Source: JAOUGY01 sp963792365
Lineage (GTDB): Bacteria > Actinomycetota > Acidimicrobiia > Spongiisociales > ZC4RG35
Assembly: GCA_963792365.1 (NCBI GenBank)
Contig: CAWBVW010000001.1
Location: 1,054,001-1,118,000, forward strand
DNA: 64,000 bases
Direction of reading: 5' to 3'
The translations under genes and the position numbers were made by a program. The notes beneath the pieces were generated by a model. The model ran no database searches. It worked only from the letters and a program-made list of their open reading frames with translations, and had not been told where the DNA came from. This document shows, in pieces, positions 1-8,497 of this stretch. Every line of letters starts with the position of its first letter. Positions within the stretch are counted from its first letter, which is position 1.

Positions 1-1
1 G

Positions 2-583
2 TACTACGTCGCACCGTTGTATCCGGTGCTCCTGGCCGCAGGCGCATGTTGGTTCGAAGCGAAGAAGCGTCGCGCCAGAATCGTGTTGGGTGTTGTCGGC
101 GCAGTTGGCATCGTCGCCGGCACTGTGATTGCGCTCCCCATCGTTCCTCGAACTTCAGTTTCGACCGTGGACGCAACCGGCGAGCTGGGGGAAACCGTCG
201 GGTGGCCCGAGCTCGTGGATCAGGTCGAGGCCGTATACCGTTCGATTCCAGAAGAATCCCGCGGCGAGGTCGTGATCTTCACCGGGTCGTATGGACAGGC
301 CGGCGCCATCGAAGTTCTCGGCGCCGGGCGGGGGCTTCCGGCAGCCGTGAGCGGCCACAACAACTACTGGCTATGGGGTCCACCCGATGAACGTGGGCCA
401 GTGATCGGAGTGGGACCTGTCGCTGAGGTACTTGCCCTCATCTGCGACGATGTGGCGACCGTGGGGACGATCACAAATCCCTGGGACGTGCCGAATGAGG
501 AGTTCGGAAACCCGCTGCTCCTGTGCCTAGAGCCCTCAGGCGGGCTGGCCGACGTCTGGGACCGCGTCCGGCACTACAACTGA
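2..583 (+). CDS. GT39-family glycosyltransferase, C-terminal end (5' cut by window)
   Basis: The frame is open to the left edge, so only the last 193 residues are present. It begins in a YYVAPLYPVLLAAGA-like membrane segment and continues through a second hydrophobic helix into a soluble tail with SGHNNYWLWGPP, a motif typical of the C-terminal part of ArnT/PMT-like family 39 enzymes. Such proteins are polytopic membrane transferases that move a sugar from a polyprenyl-phosphate donor. The catalytic N-terminal DE motif lies outside the window, so the acceptor cannot be guessed. The protein ends in a stop at 581-583. Confidence 0.75.
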   Translation, partial: YYVAPLYPVLLAAGACWFEAKKRRARIVLGVVGAVGIVAGTVIALPIVPRTSVSTVDATGELGETVGWPELVDQVEAVYRSIPEESRGEVVIFTGSYGQAGAIEVLGAGRGLPAAVSGHNNYWLWGPPDERGPVIGVGPVAEVLALICDDVATVGTITNPWDVPNEEFGNPLLLCLEPSGGLADVWDRVRHYN

Positions 584-830
584 CCGCCATACGCTCTGGC
601 GACCCAGCGGTCTTGGGTCGTCGCTCCACCATCGGCAACCCGATCGCGTAGGGCGACGCCCGCCACGGTCCCTCGGAGAATCGAACCGTGGTGATCCTGG
701 AACGCCCCCCGACGCCTGTCGGCGTCTGACACCTCGCGCAGATTGCCTCTTCGCCCGATTGGGACTTCCGTCTCATGCGGCGAAGCGGGCACTCCGCCAC
801 GATCTCAGTGCCTGCCAGGAAGGAAAAACA

Positions 831-1394
831 ATGGAGAGGGGAAACCATCTGCACATCGTCACCGGCGCACCGGGAACCGGGAAGACGTCGCTCCTCGACA
901 ACCTGATCGACGTTCCCATCGACGCAGTGGGCGAGCCCGCTCGCGAGTTGATCGCCGAACACCGACGACCCGGACACCGGGGCGGATGGGAAGGATCGGC
1001 GCAAGGTTTTCAGGATCGGCTGCTGGAGCTATCGATCGAGAAGTACCGACGAGGGCGGAACACGGTGCCGCAATGATCTTCGATCGAGGCATACCCGACT
1101 GCATCGGGTACGCCAGGCACATGGGCGTCGACCCGAAGCCCAGCGTGATCGCAACCCGGCAGTACCGCTCCTCCCGTCGGGTATTCATCACTCCGCCCTG
1201 GGAGGAGATCTACACGACGGATCGCGACCGGATCATGACGTTCGAGATGACGGTTGCCTTTCATGGGCATCTCGTGGACGCCCGAAAACGCGGGCTACGA
1301 GCTCGTGGAGATCCCGTTCCGCTCGGTCGAAGCACGGACTCGGTGCATCACAGACCGCGTCCTCGAAGACGAACGCCTGGCGGCCACGGACTGA
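831..1394 (+). pseudogene. AAA (P-loop) ATPase/kinase-like protein with two compensating frameshifts
   Basis: Reading starts at an ATG preceded by AGGAAGGA. Frame 3 gives HLHIVTGAPGTGKTSLL, a Walker A of the AAA_28 type, and stays open to about 1050. The homologous continuation (MIFDRGIPDCIGYARHMG, then VFITPPWEEIYTTDRDR) is in frame 2 between about 1055 and 1280. The typical C-terminal YELVEIPFRSVEARTR is back in frame 3 and ends at TGA 1392-1394. The length and domain order match an intact family member of about 185 residues. The gene is therefore either recently broken or carries two sequence errors. Family members are presumed nucleotide-binding kinases or ATPases with poorly known substrates. 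Confidence 0.7.
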
Positions 1395-1406
1395 CGCTAG
1401 GTCCGA

Positions 1407-2138
1407 TCAGTCCAGAGCCACTCCGAAGCCGCTGCGTGCCAACTCGAGGATCACGCGACGCGGCTCCACCAGATCCGCGACCCTGGCTCGCGCCAAGTCA
1501 CCCAGTCGCACGACCTCTTCGTCGTAGACGCCGTGCCGGCGGGCGAGCGAGAGGACCTGGGCGTTGCGCCAGACCTTCCGCCTCGACTCGGCCAGGAACC
1601 GCTGCGTGCCCCGCCGGTTGAGCGGACGGAGAAGCCGATCCACGGTGGTTCTGTCACCCGGGAGCTCGACGGCTTCGAGGGCGACGTCCTCTTCGGCCAC
1701 ACGTGCCGCCAGAATCGCGTCGATCGCCCGGTGGTCGCGTTCCCGACGCGCAAGCACCTCCTCGTCGTCGAACTCGTCATCTGTGATGACCTGGACCAGT
1801 GCCTGCGGCAGGTCGAAGTTGATGTGAGCGTTCATCCCCAGCAGAACCATCCGAAGCGGAGGCACTCTCGGCTGCCGCCCGACCGAGAGCGCAATCTCCC
1901 AGGGGCCCGGCGGAATCCTCGCCGCAAGGTGATCGTCGAGCGCGTCGAGGTAGAAGCGGGCGAACACCTCGTCCCACCGCTCCACCCAGTCGGCATCGAC
2001 GAAGACACCGGCGCCGAGCGCTTCCGAGACTGCGATCGTCGTGCGAAGGTAGGTGTCGTGGAAGTATCGACGCGGGTCGTCGTCGGCGAGCCGGCCACGA
2101 CGTTCCTTCATCGCTGAGATCACGTGGTCCAGGGACAT
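1407..2138 (-). CDS. DUF5995 family protein
   Basis: The product is a 243-residue soluble protein. Start MSLDHVISAM was chosen because the longer frame (to 2177) only adds a basic non-conserved tail. The core GMNAHINFDLPQAL, at about residues 100-115, is the hallmark of DUF5995 proteins of Actinobacteria, followed by an all-alpha region. No enzymatic role is established for the family. The gene ends 12 nt past the broken AAA gene and is convergent with it. It stands alone on the minus strand. Confidence 0.75.
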   Translation of the reverse strand: MSLDHVISAMKERRGRLADDDPRRYFHDTYLRTTIAVSEALGAGVFVDADWVERWDEVFARFYLDALDDHLAARIPPGPWEIALSVGRQPRVPPLRMVLLGMNAHINFDLPQALVQVITDDEFDDEEVLARRERDHRAIDAILAARVAEEDVALEAVELPGDRTTVDRLLRPLNRRGTQRFLAESRRKVWRNAQVLSLARRHGVYDEEVVRLGDLARARVADLVEPRRVILELARSGFGVALD

Positions 2139-2220
2139 CAGGCGCCCCACCGGCTGACGAGCTCGGGTGCCCTGCACATCCGATCAACGCTACCCACGCC
2201 AGACATGCGATGGCGGAACC

Positions 2221-2883
2221 TCACGCTGCCGCTACGGCGAGCACCTCATGCGGCCGGTGCTGTCTACGCAGGTGGACCGCGATGGCAATGCTCGTCACGG
2301 CCGCCCAGACACACCACAGCGAGATCACGCCGGAGGTGAGGAGAATTGCGAGGGTGCCCACCGCCACCAGGTTGATGATCCCGTACACCCGGACGACCCG
2401 GTCCGAAGATGCCAGCAGCGCGCCGCAGGTTGCAGCTACATAGAGCACGGTGAACCGCCCACCCCAGTGGAGGTCCGCCGAGTACGCCACGTGTGCCTCT
2501 GAGGTCGTGGCGGCGACCGGACGGGCGATGATGGGAACGGTCAGAAAGGCGGCCACGAGAACACCGAGCCAGACGAGCGCGCTCATCGACCGACGTCGGG
2601 ACGGCTCGACTTCCAACGCCCTGACGGCGAAGGGAACCAACCACGGGATCACGCCGAACGCAATCAGCAGGTAGAGCCATGCTGCCGAGTGGGCGACACT
2701 TTCGGAAACGAGACCTTCCGCTCCAAGCCACACCGGCACCTCGATCAGTTGGTGCACGCCAAAGACCACAGGAAGCACCGCGAGCGTCGCCTCTTTGTGA
2801 TGCCCGACGTGGCGAAGGGTGTCGATACCGACCCCGGTGACCACGAGGCCGGCAATGATGTCGGCCTCGGCTGAGAAGCACAC
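2221..2883 (-). CDS. DUF6629 family membrane protein
   Basis: The product is 220 residues with about seven hydrophobic helices. The N-terminus MCFSAEAD followed by a glycine-rich helix is characteristic of DUF6629 proteins, whose function is unknown. The GTG start is supported by a TAGCGT box six bases upstream, the arrangement seen at other leaderless genes here. The C-terminal tail is short and basic (HLRRQHRPH). No operon partner is evident. Confidence 0.7.
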   Translation of the reverse strand: MCFSAEADIIAGLVVTGVGIDTLRHVGHHKEATLAVLPVVFGVHQLIEVPVWLGAEGLVSESVAHSAAWLYLLIAFGVIPWLVPFAVRALEVEPSRRRSMSALVWLGVLVAAFLTVPIIARPVAATTSEAHVAYSADLHWGGRFTVLYVAATCGALLASSDRVVRVYGIINLVAVGTLAILLTSGVISLWCVWAAVTSIAIAVHLRRQHRPHEVLAVAAA

Positions 2884-2889
2884 AACGTG

Positions 2890-2895
2890 ACGCTA
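2890..2895 (-). promoter_or_regulatory. Putative leaderless -10 box (TAGCGT) of the DUF6629 gene
   Basis: On the minus strand TAGCGT is followed by six bases and then the GTG start. This places the transcription start at or next to the start codon. No Shine-Dalgarno sequence is seen. Confidence 0.45.
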
Positions 2896-3022
2896 CAGCG
2901 TCTCGGGCTGCGGTGCGCGCGCGGGATGGGCCGACACGTCGTGCAACGAGCTGGCGGTCCATCAGGACGGACGCGAGGGCGAGGGGACCATCTGCGCGGA
3001 TGGTCCCCTCGCCCCGCCGGTC

Positions 3023-3337
3023 TCACATCTCGATGGTCTCGGCGACTTCGACGCTGCCCCCGCTCGACAGAATCGGACATCCTTTGGCCATCGCCACCGC
3101 CGTGTCCAGGTCGTCGGCAGTCACGATGGTGTACCCCGTAAGCGGGTTCGACCCGCCCCCCTCTGTCACGGAGCCACCGGCATCCACCGTCTGGGCCCGA
3201 CCCACCGGCGCCCCACCGTCGGCGAGGGCTCCACCAAGCTCGCCGTACCATTGCTCCCACGCCTGCATCACCGCGGCCTGCTCCTCGGGCGTCTCGGCCA
3301 TACCGCCGCCGTGATAGGCAAGAACGTACTTCGACAT
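3023..3337 (-). CDS. YCII-related (YciI-like) domain protein
   Basis: The product is a 104-residue ferredoxin-fold protein beginning MSKYVLAYHGGG, with a strong GGAGAGGAG ribosome site just upstream; the longer in-frame start at 3475 lacks this. The pattern YVLAYHGG, a helix ending in YGELGGALADGG and GYTIVTADDLDTAVAMAKGCP is that of the YCII/DGPF group often found near ECF sigma factors. The histidine of YHGG is in the usual position. No sigma factor gene is adjacent. The biochemical role is unknown. Confidence 0.8.
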   Translation of the reverse strand: MSKYVLAYHGGGMAETPEEQAAVMQAWEQWYGELGGALADGGAPVGRAQTVDAGGSVTEGGGSNPLTGYTIVTADDLDTAVAMAKGCPILSSGGSVEVAETIEM

Positions 3338-3511
3338 GATGTCTCCTCTCCAGGGCGCGCGCCCTGCGCACCCGATCGACATCACGACGAACGACCGCTT
3401 CCGTTTTCGACACACTGCCCGCGGGTATCTCTGCCCGTCGCGGTGCGAAAGCACCCTGAAAGCAGCAGATGGCAAAATGAGGCCGAGCCGAGAGTGGGTG
3501 GAGGTGTTCGG

Positions 3512-3973
3512 ATGAAGAGGCTGACGATCGCATTGCTGGCGGTGACACTCCTCGCAGGGTGCGGGCGGGTGGTCGAGGAAGTCGCGGAACAGGCCGCAGA
3601 ACAGGCCATCGAACGAGGGATCGAGTCCGACTCGGGCGGCGATGTCGACATCGAGTTCTCAGGTGGCGACCTCCCCGACGAGCTGACCGTGGAACTGCCG
3701 GGCGGCTACGAAGTCCTCAGCAGCTCGACGATGACCGACGACACCGTGACGCTTGCGTCGGCAATCCTCGAGTATCCCGCCGACTCCCTCGACGACGTCG
3801 TCGCCTTCTTCGAGGACGAGTTCGCCTCGATCGAAGACAGCCAGAAGGTCGAATCGTCATCCGATGGCAACAACTCCTGGTCGTGGTACGCATCGGATGC
3901 CAGCGTGACGGCCGGCGTGTACTACGTAGACGGCGATCCCACGCTGACCGTGAACATCACTCAGCGGGGGTGA
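3512..3973 (+). CDS. Small lipoprotein
   Basis: The product is 153 residues. MKRLTIALLAVTLLAGC is a signal peptide with a lipobox (LAGC, Cys17). It is followed by a short amphipathic EVAEQAAEQAIERG helix, a Ser/Asp/Gly-rich linker and a beta-rich domain of about 100 residues. ATG 3512 was preferred over longer frames because GGAGG lies about eight bases upstream and the signal peptide begins there. It is likely anchored to the outer face of the membrane. No named family was recognised. It is divergent from the YCII gene with about 170 bp between starts. Confidence 0.7.
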   Translation: MKRLTIALLAVTLLAGCGRVVEEVAEQAAEQAIERGIESDSGGDVDIEFSGGDLPDELTVELPGGYEVLSSSTMTDDTVTLASAILEYPADSLDDVVAFFEDEFASIEDSQKVESSSDGNNSWSWYASDASVTAGVYYVDGDPTLTVNITQRG

Positions 3974-4258
3974 GCGGCCGGCGTCCTGGGCTCGCCGCTG
4001 GCGGGCGCAGGATGCTCGGGTCCGTCAGAGCATCAATCGGGTTGGGCGTCGAGCCCTCGAGCGGCCGTCGACACGGATATCGGGCTGGCGCGTCATGTGA
4101 GCTGTCCTCCTCCGAAGACGCCGGTCGAGTGGGAGCGTTGACCGAACTCCGTCGATCATGCGGGGCGAGCCGATCTCGGGCAACTGGCAATATGACAAAG
4201 CCGAGATGTGGCAATCGGCGAGGAGCGCTCCTCGACGTCGGAGAACCCGCAGCCGGCG

Positions 4259-4528
4259 TCAGGTCCCGTATCGCGCGGCGGCCCTGGCCCGGGCCTTGGC
4301 CGCCTCGGTCTCCCGATCCTTGGCCGGTGCGTTCGTGACGAGATTCTCGATGAGGCGGTTGGTCACATCGGCGATGTGGGCGACTGCCGTGTCGAAGGCC
4401 TCCGTGTTCACCTGTGAGGGCTTATGCATGCCGCTCACCTTTCGGACGTACTGGAGCGCCGCAGCGTGAACTTCCTCAGTGGTGGCAGGCGGTTCGAAGT
4501 TGTGGAGGTTGCGGATGCTTCGGCACAT
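4259..4528 (-). CDS. DUF2277 family protein
   Basis: The product is an 89-residue protein starting MCRSIRNLHNFEPPATTEEV and containing LQYVRKVSGMHKPS, the signature of DUF2277. The start was set at the conserved MCRSIR rather than nine codons upstream. The family is small, cytosolic and helical, with conserved Cys and Arg at the N-terminus and no assigned function. The 285 bp between 3974 and 4258 contain no supported gene. Confidence 0.8.
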   Translation of the reverse strand: MCRSIRNLHNFEPPATTEEVHAAALQYVRKVSGMHKPSQVNTEAFDTAVAHIADVTNRLIENLVTNAPAKDRETEAAKARARAAARYGT

Positions 4529-4651
4529 GTTCGAGATCCTACGTGGACGCCTCATCGTGCTTCACGGAAGCTTCACACACGCAAGGCAACGGCCTTCATC
4601 GTGACGACGGATGCTGAAGCTGAAAAAGACTGGACCAGAAGGAGGTCTCAG

Positions 4652-5257
4652 ATGCGCAAGACCATCGTCGCCATCTTCGCAATCTTGCTGCTCGGTGCCG
4701 CCAGCGTGGCGACGGCGTCCACGGTGGGATCCTCGGACGTCGGAGATCGGGATCAGGACCGGGTGCAGCTGCACGACGGCAGCTGCACCGAGGCCGACCA
4801 GGATCAAATCCGTGATCGGGGCAAGGATCAGGACCGCCTACGTGACGGTTCGTGCCTCACGGAGGCGTCGGCCACGGAAGAGTCCGCCACCGAACCGACA
4901 GTAGATCAGGATCGGATCAGGGATCGCGACAAGGATCAACTCCGTGACGGATCGTGTCAGGACGACCTGACCGCCGACGAGGCCGATCAGGATCGGGTTC
5001 GTGATCGCGATCGAGCCCGGGCCATGGACCAGACATGCAGCCCGTGCACCGATGGCGAGGCGACTCAGACCCGGACTCAGACGCAAGCCCAGGTCGAGGA
5101 GCCGGCTGGAGAGACCGTGCGGACGCAGACCAGGACCCAGACTCGCGTCGAGGAACCGGCCGGGAAGGCCGAGCAGATCCAGACCGGCGCAGCCGAGTCC
5201 GAAGAAGTCGAGACCCAGTCGATGCACCGCAGCGGTGAAGGGGGCAATAGCGGCTGA
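4652..5257 (+). CDS. Secreted Asp/Gln/Arg repeat protein
   Basis: The product is 201 residues. ATG 4652 follows AAGGAGG, and MRKTIVAIFAILLLGAASVATA is a clear signal peptide. The mature part is low in hydrophobics. It contains four imperfect repeats of the form DQDR-(I/V)RDR-x-KDQ-x-LRDGSC, three of which end in a single cysteine, then a CSPC motif, then two copies of TQTRTQT followed by VEEPAG. The strict charge alternation and one Cys per repeat suggest an extended ion-binding or cross-linked exported polypeptide. No family was recognised. It lies 120 bp upstream of a response regulator gene, which makes a link to that two-component system possible but unproven. Confidence 0.65.
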   Translation: MRKTIVAIFAILLLGAASVATASTVGSSDVGDRDQDRVQLHDGSCTEADQDQIRDRGKDQDRLRDGSCLTEASATEESATEPTVDQDRIRDRDKDQLRDGSCQDDLTADEADQDRVRDRDRARAMDQTCSPCTDGEATQTRTQTQAQVEEPAGETVRTQTRTQTRVEEPAGKAEQIQTGAAESEEVETQSMHRSGEGGNSG

Positions 5258-5324
5258 TGCGGGTAACGGCGTGCCGGTATGCAGCTTTCGCCTCCCGACC
5301 GTCCCGCAGTGGTACGCCAACACC

Positions 5325-5359
5325 GAAGGGGCTCCAGACCCTGGGTCTGGAGCCCCTTC
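5325..5359 (+). terminator. Perfect 17-bp hairpin between the repeat-protein gene and the response regulator
   Basis: Two 17-base arms (5325-5341 and 5343-5359) are perfectly complementary around a single base and contain GGGGCTCCAGACC and its complement. There is no following T-run. It may terminate the repeat-protein transcript, but it also covers the position expected for the -35 element of the next promoter, so an operator role is equally possible. Confidence 0.6.
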
Positions 5360-5365
5360 CGTTCG

Positions 5366-5371
5366 TAGCAT
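5366..5371 (+). promoter_or_regulatory. Leaderless -10 box (TAGCAT) for the OmpR-type regulator
   Basis: TAGCAT ends six bases before ATG 5378 and no ribosome site is present, consistent with a leaderless transcript. The -35 region would fall inside the 5325-5359 dyad. Confidence 0.5.
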
Positions 5372-5377
5372 CGAACC

Positions 5378-6082
5378 ATGAAACCCTCACGTGTCGTCGT
5401 CGTCGACGACGAGGACAAGATCCGCGAGCTGCTGGGGGCCTACTTCCGATCGGACGGATTCGAGGTGCTGGAGGCCTCGGACGGCGAGGAGGCGCTCGAA
5501 GTGTGCGAACGCTCGAATCCGGACCTCGTCGTGCTCGATGTCATGCTGCCCGGAATCGACGGAGTCGAAGTGCTCCGTCGACTCCGGACCCGCTCGGACG
5601 TGTTCGTGATCCTGCTCACGGCCCGTGCAGAGGAGACCGACAAGCTGATCGGTCTCGCCGTCGGCGCCGATGATTACGTCACCAAGCCGTTCAGTCCGCG
5701 CGAGGTGGTGGCCCGTGCAAAGGCGATGCTGCGCCGCGGACGCGCCGGCTCGTCTGGATTCGACGACACGGACGTCATCGATCTCGGCCGGGTCACCGTC
5801 GATCGCCAACGCCGAGAGGTCAGGTGTGACGGGCGCATGGTCGAGCTCTCCACGCTCGAATTCGACCTGCTCGAGGCACTCGCCGCCTCTCCGGGCCGCG
5901 TCTTCAGTCGCCGACAGCTGATCGAACGCGTGTGGGGATTCGACTTCTTCGGAGACGAGCGCGTTGTGGACGTTCACATCGGTGCGCTCCGAAGGGCGCT
6001 CGGGGACGACGCAAACGCCCCGGAGATCGTGGGCACGGTTCGTGGAGTCGGGTACAAGCTCATGGACGGAGCCCGACGATGA
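5378..6082 (+). CDS. OmpR/PhoB-family response regulator
   Basis: The product is 234 residues. The receiver domain (about 1-120) has the acidic pair VDDED near residues 9-13, phospho-acceptor Asp54 in VVLDVMLPG and the lysine in TKPFSPRE. The winged-helix DNA-binding domain (about 140-230) includes STLEFDLLEAL and VDVHIGALRRAL. The gene overlaps the downstream kinase gene by ATGA, so the two are translationally coupled. It probably regulates its own promoter, because the dyad at 5325-5359 sits over the expected -35. Its signal and targets are unknown. Confidence 0.93.
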   Translation: MKPSRVVVVDDEDKIRELLGAYFRSDGFEVLEASDGEEALEVCERSNPDLVVLDVMLPGIDGVEVLRRLRTRSDVFVILLTARAEETDKLIGLAVGADDYVTKPFSPREVVARAKAMLRRGRAGSSGFDDTDVIDLGRVTVDRQRREVRCDGRMVELSTLEFDLLEALAASPGRVFSRRQLIERVWGFDFFGDERVVDVHIGALRRALGDDANAPEIVGTVRGVGYKLMDGARR

Positions 6083-7551
6083 GTCGACTCAGCGTGAGGC
6101 TTTTCGTCTCGTACATCGCAGTGGTCCTGGCCTCGACCGGCGTCGCCTTCGTGACCGCCCGCTCCCTGGCCCCCACATTCTTTCGGGTGAGCCTCGAGCA
6201 AACGCGTGGAGCGTCTGCGTCGCCAGGGTCCACCATCGGCCGGCCAGCAACCGTCGACACGGTTACCCCCGGTACCGCTCACACCACTGTCGCCGACGGC
6301 GCCTCGACGCCGGCGACCGTCGGACCTCCGTCGTCCCCGAGCCCACCGAAATCGGGTGCAACGGCGCCACAATCCGGGACGCCTCCGACCCATCACCAGG
6401 GCGGATCCTCCACCGCACCCGGAAACGGCGAACACGACGGCGGCCCGAAGGGTTCCGGCGGCGGCGAGGACCTGGGATCCATGTCCGGCGTCTTCGCCGC
6501 CGGCACGGTCCCGACCACCATCATCGAGGTCGAAGCCGGCGTCAACGAGGCGTTCCTCGATGCGATCGACGGCGCCCTGCTTGCGGGACTCGCCGCCGCG
6601 CTCCTGGTCTCGTTGCTGGCGGCGGGGCTCGTCGCTCGCCGCATCATGCGCCCGATCTCCCAGGTCCGCGCCGCGACGGTGCGCCTCGCCGAAGGCCACT
6701 ACACAGAACGGGTTCCTGCGCCCCGCGAGCAGGAACTAGCCGCTCTTGCCGGCGACGTGAATCGCTTGGCCGAGAAGCTCGAGGCCACCGAGACACGACG
6801 ACGCCGGCTCATATCCGACGTGGCGCACGAACTGCGGACGCCCCTCACCACGATTCAAGGCTCCATGGAGGGTCTGATGGACGGTGTTCTCGAGCCTTCC
6901 GATCGGGTGTTCTCATCAGTGGCGGACGAAGCGGGTCGACTCCAGCGCGTCGTCTCGGATCTCGGGCTGCTCAGCCGGCTTGACGAGTCCGCGCTCCCTC
7001 TCGCGATCACCAGGACCGACGTGGGGGAGGTCGCGTCCCAGGTGGCGGCGCGACTCCGACCACAGTTCGACGACCAGGGTGTACGCCTTGTGGCGTCCGG
7101 GCTTCGGGGCCTCGAGGTCGACGCCGACCCGGACCGATTGGCGCAGGTGTTCACGAACCTGCTCGGCAACGCACTCGGCCACACGCATGAGCACGGAGTC
7201 GTCTCTGTGTCCGGGTACAACGGCAACGAATACGTCGAGGTGACGATCACCGACGACGGAGATGGCATCGAGCACGACGAATTGGAGCGAATCTTCGACC
7301 GATTCCACCGTGGAGCAAGGAGTCGGCGGCAGGGCTCGGGTCTTGGTCTCACCATCGCCCGGAGCATTGCCAGGGCACATGGCGGAGACATCACCGTGGC
7401 TTCTCCCGGGCCCGGAGCCGGGTCCAGTTTCACGATCGTCGTCCCGCGCCACATCGCGGCAGTGGGCCGACCGGTCTCCGACAGCACCTGGTCGATCCTC
7501 GACTCGAAACCAGTCGGTGATCAAGTACCCCATGACACGGATCTACGCTGA
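6079..7551 (+). CDS. Sensor histidine kinase with low-complexity extracellular segment
   Basis: The product is 490 residues. A transmembrane helix at the N-terminus is followed by about 130 residues of Pro/Thr/Gly/Ser-rich, probably disordered, extracellular sequence, then a second helix near residues 170-190, a HAMP linker, and a HisKA domain with His250 in HELRTPLTT. The ATPase domain has N-box NLLGNALGH, DDGDGIEHDEL and GSGLGLTIARS. No folded sensor domain is evident, so sensing may be through the membrane or a partner protein. It starts inside the regulator stop codon (ATGA). Confidence 0.92.
   Translation: MSRLSVRLFVSYIAVVLASTGVAFVTARSLAPTFFRVSLEQTRGASASPGSTIGRPATVDTVTPGTAHTTVADGASTPATVGPPSSPSPPKSGATAPQSGTPPTHHQGGSSTAPGNGEHDGGPKGSGGGEDLGSMSGVFAAGTVPTTIIEVEAGVNEAFLDAIDGALLAGLAAALLVSLLAAGLVARRIMRPISQVRAATVRLAEGHYTERVPAPREQELAALAGDVNRLAEKLEATETRRRRLISDVAHELRTPLTTIQGSMEGLMDGVLEPSDRVFSSVADEAGRLQRVVSDLGLLSRLDESALPLAITRTDVGEVASQVAARLRPQFDDQGVRLVASGLRGLEVDADPDRLAQVFTNLLGNALGHTHEHGVVSVSGYNGNEYVEVTITDDGDGIEHDELERIFDRFHRGARSRRQGSGLGLTIARSIARAHGGDITVASPGPGAGSSFTIVVPRHIAAVGRPVSDSTWSILDSKPVGDQVPHDTDLR
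7544..7549 (+). promoter_or_regulatory. Leaderless -10 box (TACGCT) for the membrane protein gene
   Basis: TACGCT lies at the end of the kinase gene, six bases before ATG 7556. It supports that start over the ATG at 7532. Confidence 0.4.
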
Positions 7552-7555
7552 GGCC

Positions 7556-8449
7556 ATGCACAACATCATCTCGGGGCTTTCGGCGCGCGCCATCGGGCGG
7601 GCGCTGGTCCTGTGGCTGTTCGGGATCTGCACCACGCTGCTGCTCGTGGGAATGTGGGGACGGTCCGTGACCAGCGACGAAGTCACGCTCGAACAGGGAG
7701 CGCGGGCGGTGCTCGAGAGCGAACTCGTCAACCGGCGGATGACCGACTGGCTCACCGAAGCGGTCACCCAGCTGAGCGCCGTGAGCCCGGACCAGACTCA
7801 GATCCTCGTCGATGAGCTGGTGTCCAGCCCGGAGCTCGACCAGGCGATTTCGGAGGTGGTCGATGCCACTGTGGTGGCGGCGCTGGCTCCACCCGACCGG
7901 CCAAGCACGCTGGACCTGCAACCGGCGGTTGATCGGCTCGAGCCCGCCATCGATCGTGCCCTTGCCGGAGTGGGGCTGCCGCTCGACGCGAGTGTCGTCA
8001 CCGGCGCTTTCGACGACCTCGTTTTCTCGAGCAAAGACATGGCGCTGGCGGCGGGAAGTGTCGCGGGCGCTCGGTCCCTCCTCACGACGGTCGTACTGGT
8101 CGGGCTGATCGGCATGGTCGTGACCGGCGCGATCGCCGTCTGGACATCCGAGGATCGACTCGGGCAGCTGAGATCGCTCTCGTGGCGGGTCGCCCTCTCT
8201 TCATTCACATTTGCGATCATGCTCAGGCTGGGTTCGTGGGCGGTGGATCCAGAAGGCGGAAGGTCTCCGATCGCAGCCGGGAGCTCCATTGTGCTCGGCT
8301 CGAATGGCCACGTTCCGGCGATCATGGCGGTGGCCTTCGCCACCGTCGGGACGGCCATATCCACCATCCTCGTACGGCGTCGACTGCGGCTGCCCGTCGC
8401 CCAAGACGAACCGACCGGCGAGCGGCCGGTGTTGATCGAAGCCCACTGA
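7556..8449 (+). CDS. Membrane protein of unknown family
   Basis: The product is 297 residues. One N-terminal transmembrane helix (about 14-34) is followed by a roughly 150-residue extracytoplasmic region rich in helices, then four predicted helices in the C-terminal half. The layout resembles the integral-membrane proteins that often accompany two-component genes in Actinobacteria, but no named family was recognised. It begins five bases after the kinase stop. ATG 7556 is preferred over 7532 because a TACGCT box precedes it by six bases. It is likely cotranscribed with the kinase in part and may be its membrane partner. Confidence 0.7.
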   Translation: MHNIISGLSARAIGRALVLWLFGICTTLLLVGMWGRSVTSDEVTLEQGARAVLESELVNRRMTDWLTEAVTQLSAVSPDQTQILVDELVSSPELDQAISEVVDATVVAALAPPDRPSTLDLQPAVDRLEPAIDRALAGVGLPLDASVVTGAFDDLVFSSKDMALAAGSVAGARSLLTTVVLVGLIGMVVTGAIAVWTSEDRLGQLRSLSWRVALSSFTFAIMLRLGSWAVDPEGGRSPIAAGSSIVLGSNGHVPAIMAVAFATVGTAISTILVRRRLRLPVAQDEPTGERPVLIEAH

Positions 8450-8497
8450 CCTGAGATGACCGGGAGGACCTTTCTGCCCTCTACCGCTCGCGCCTCG

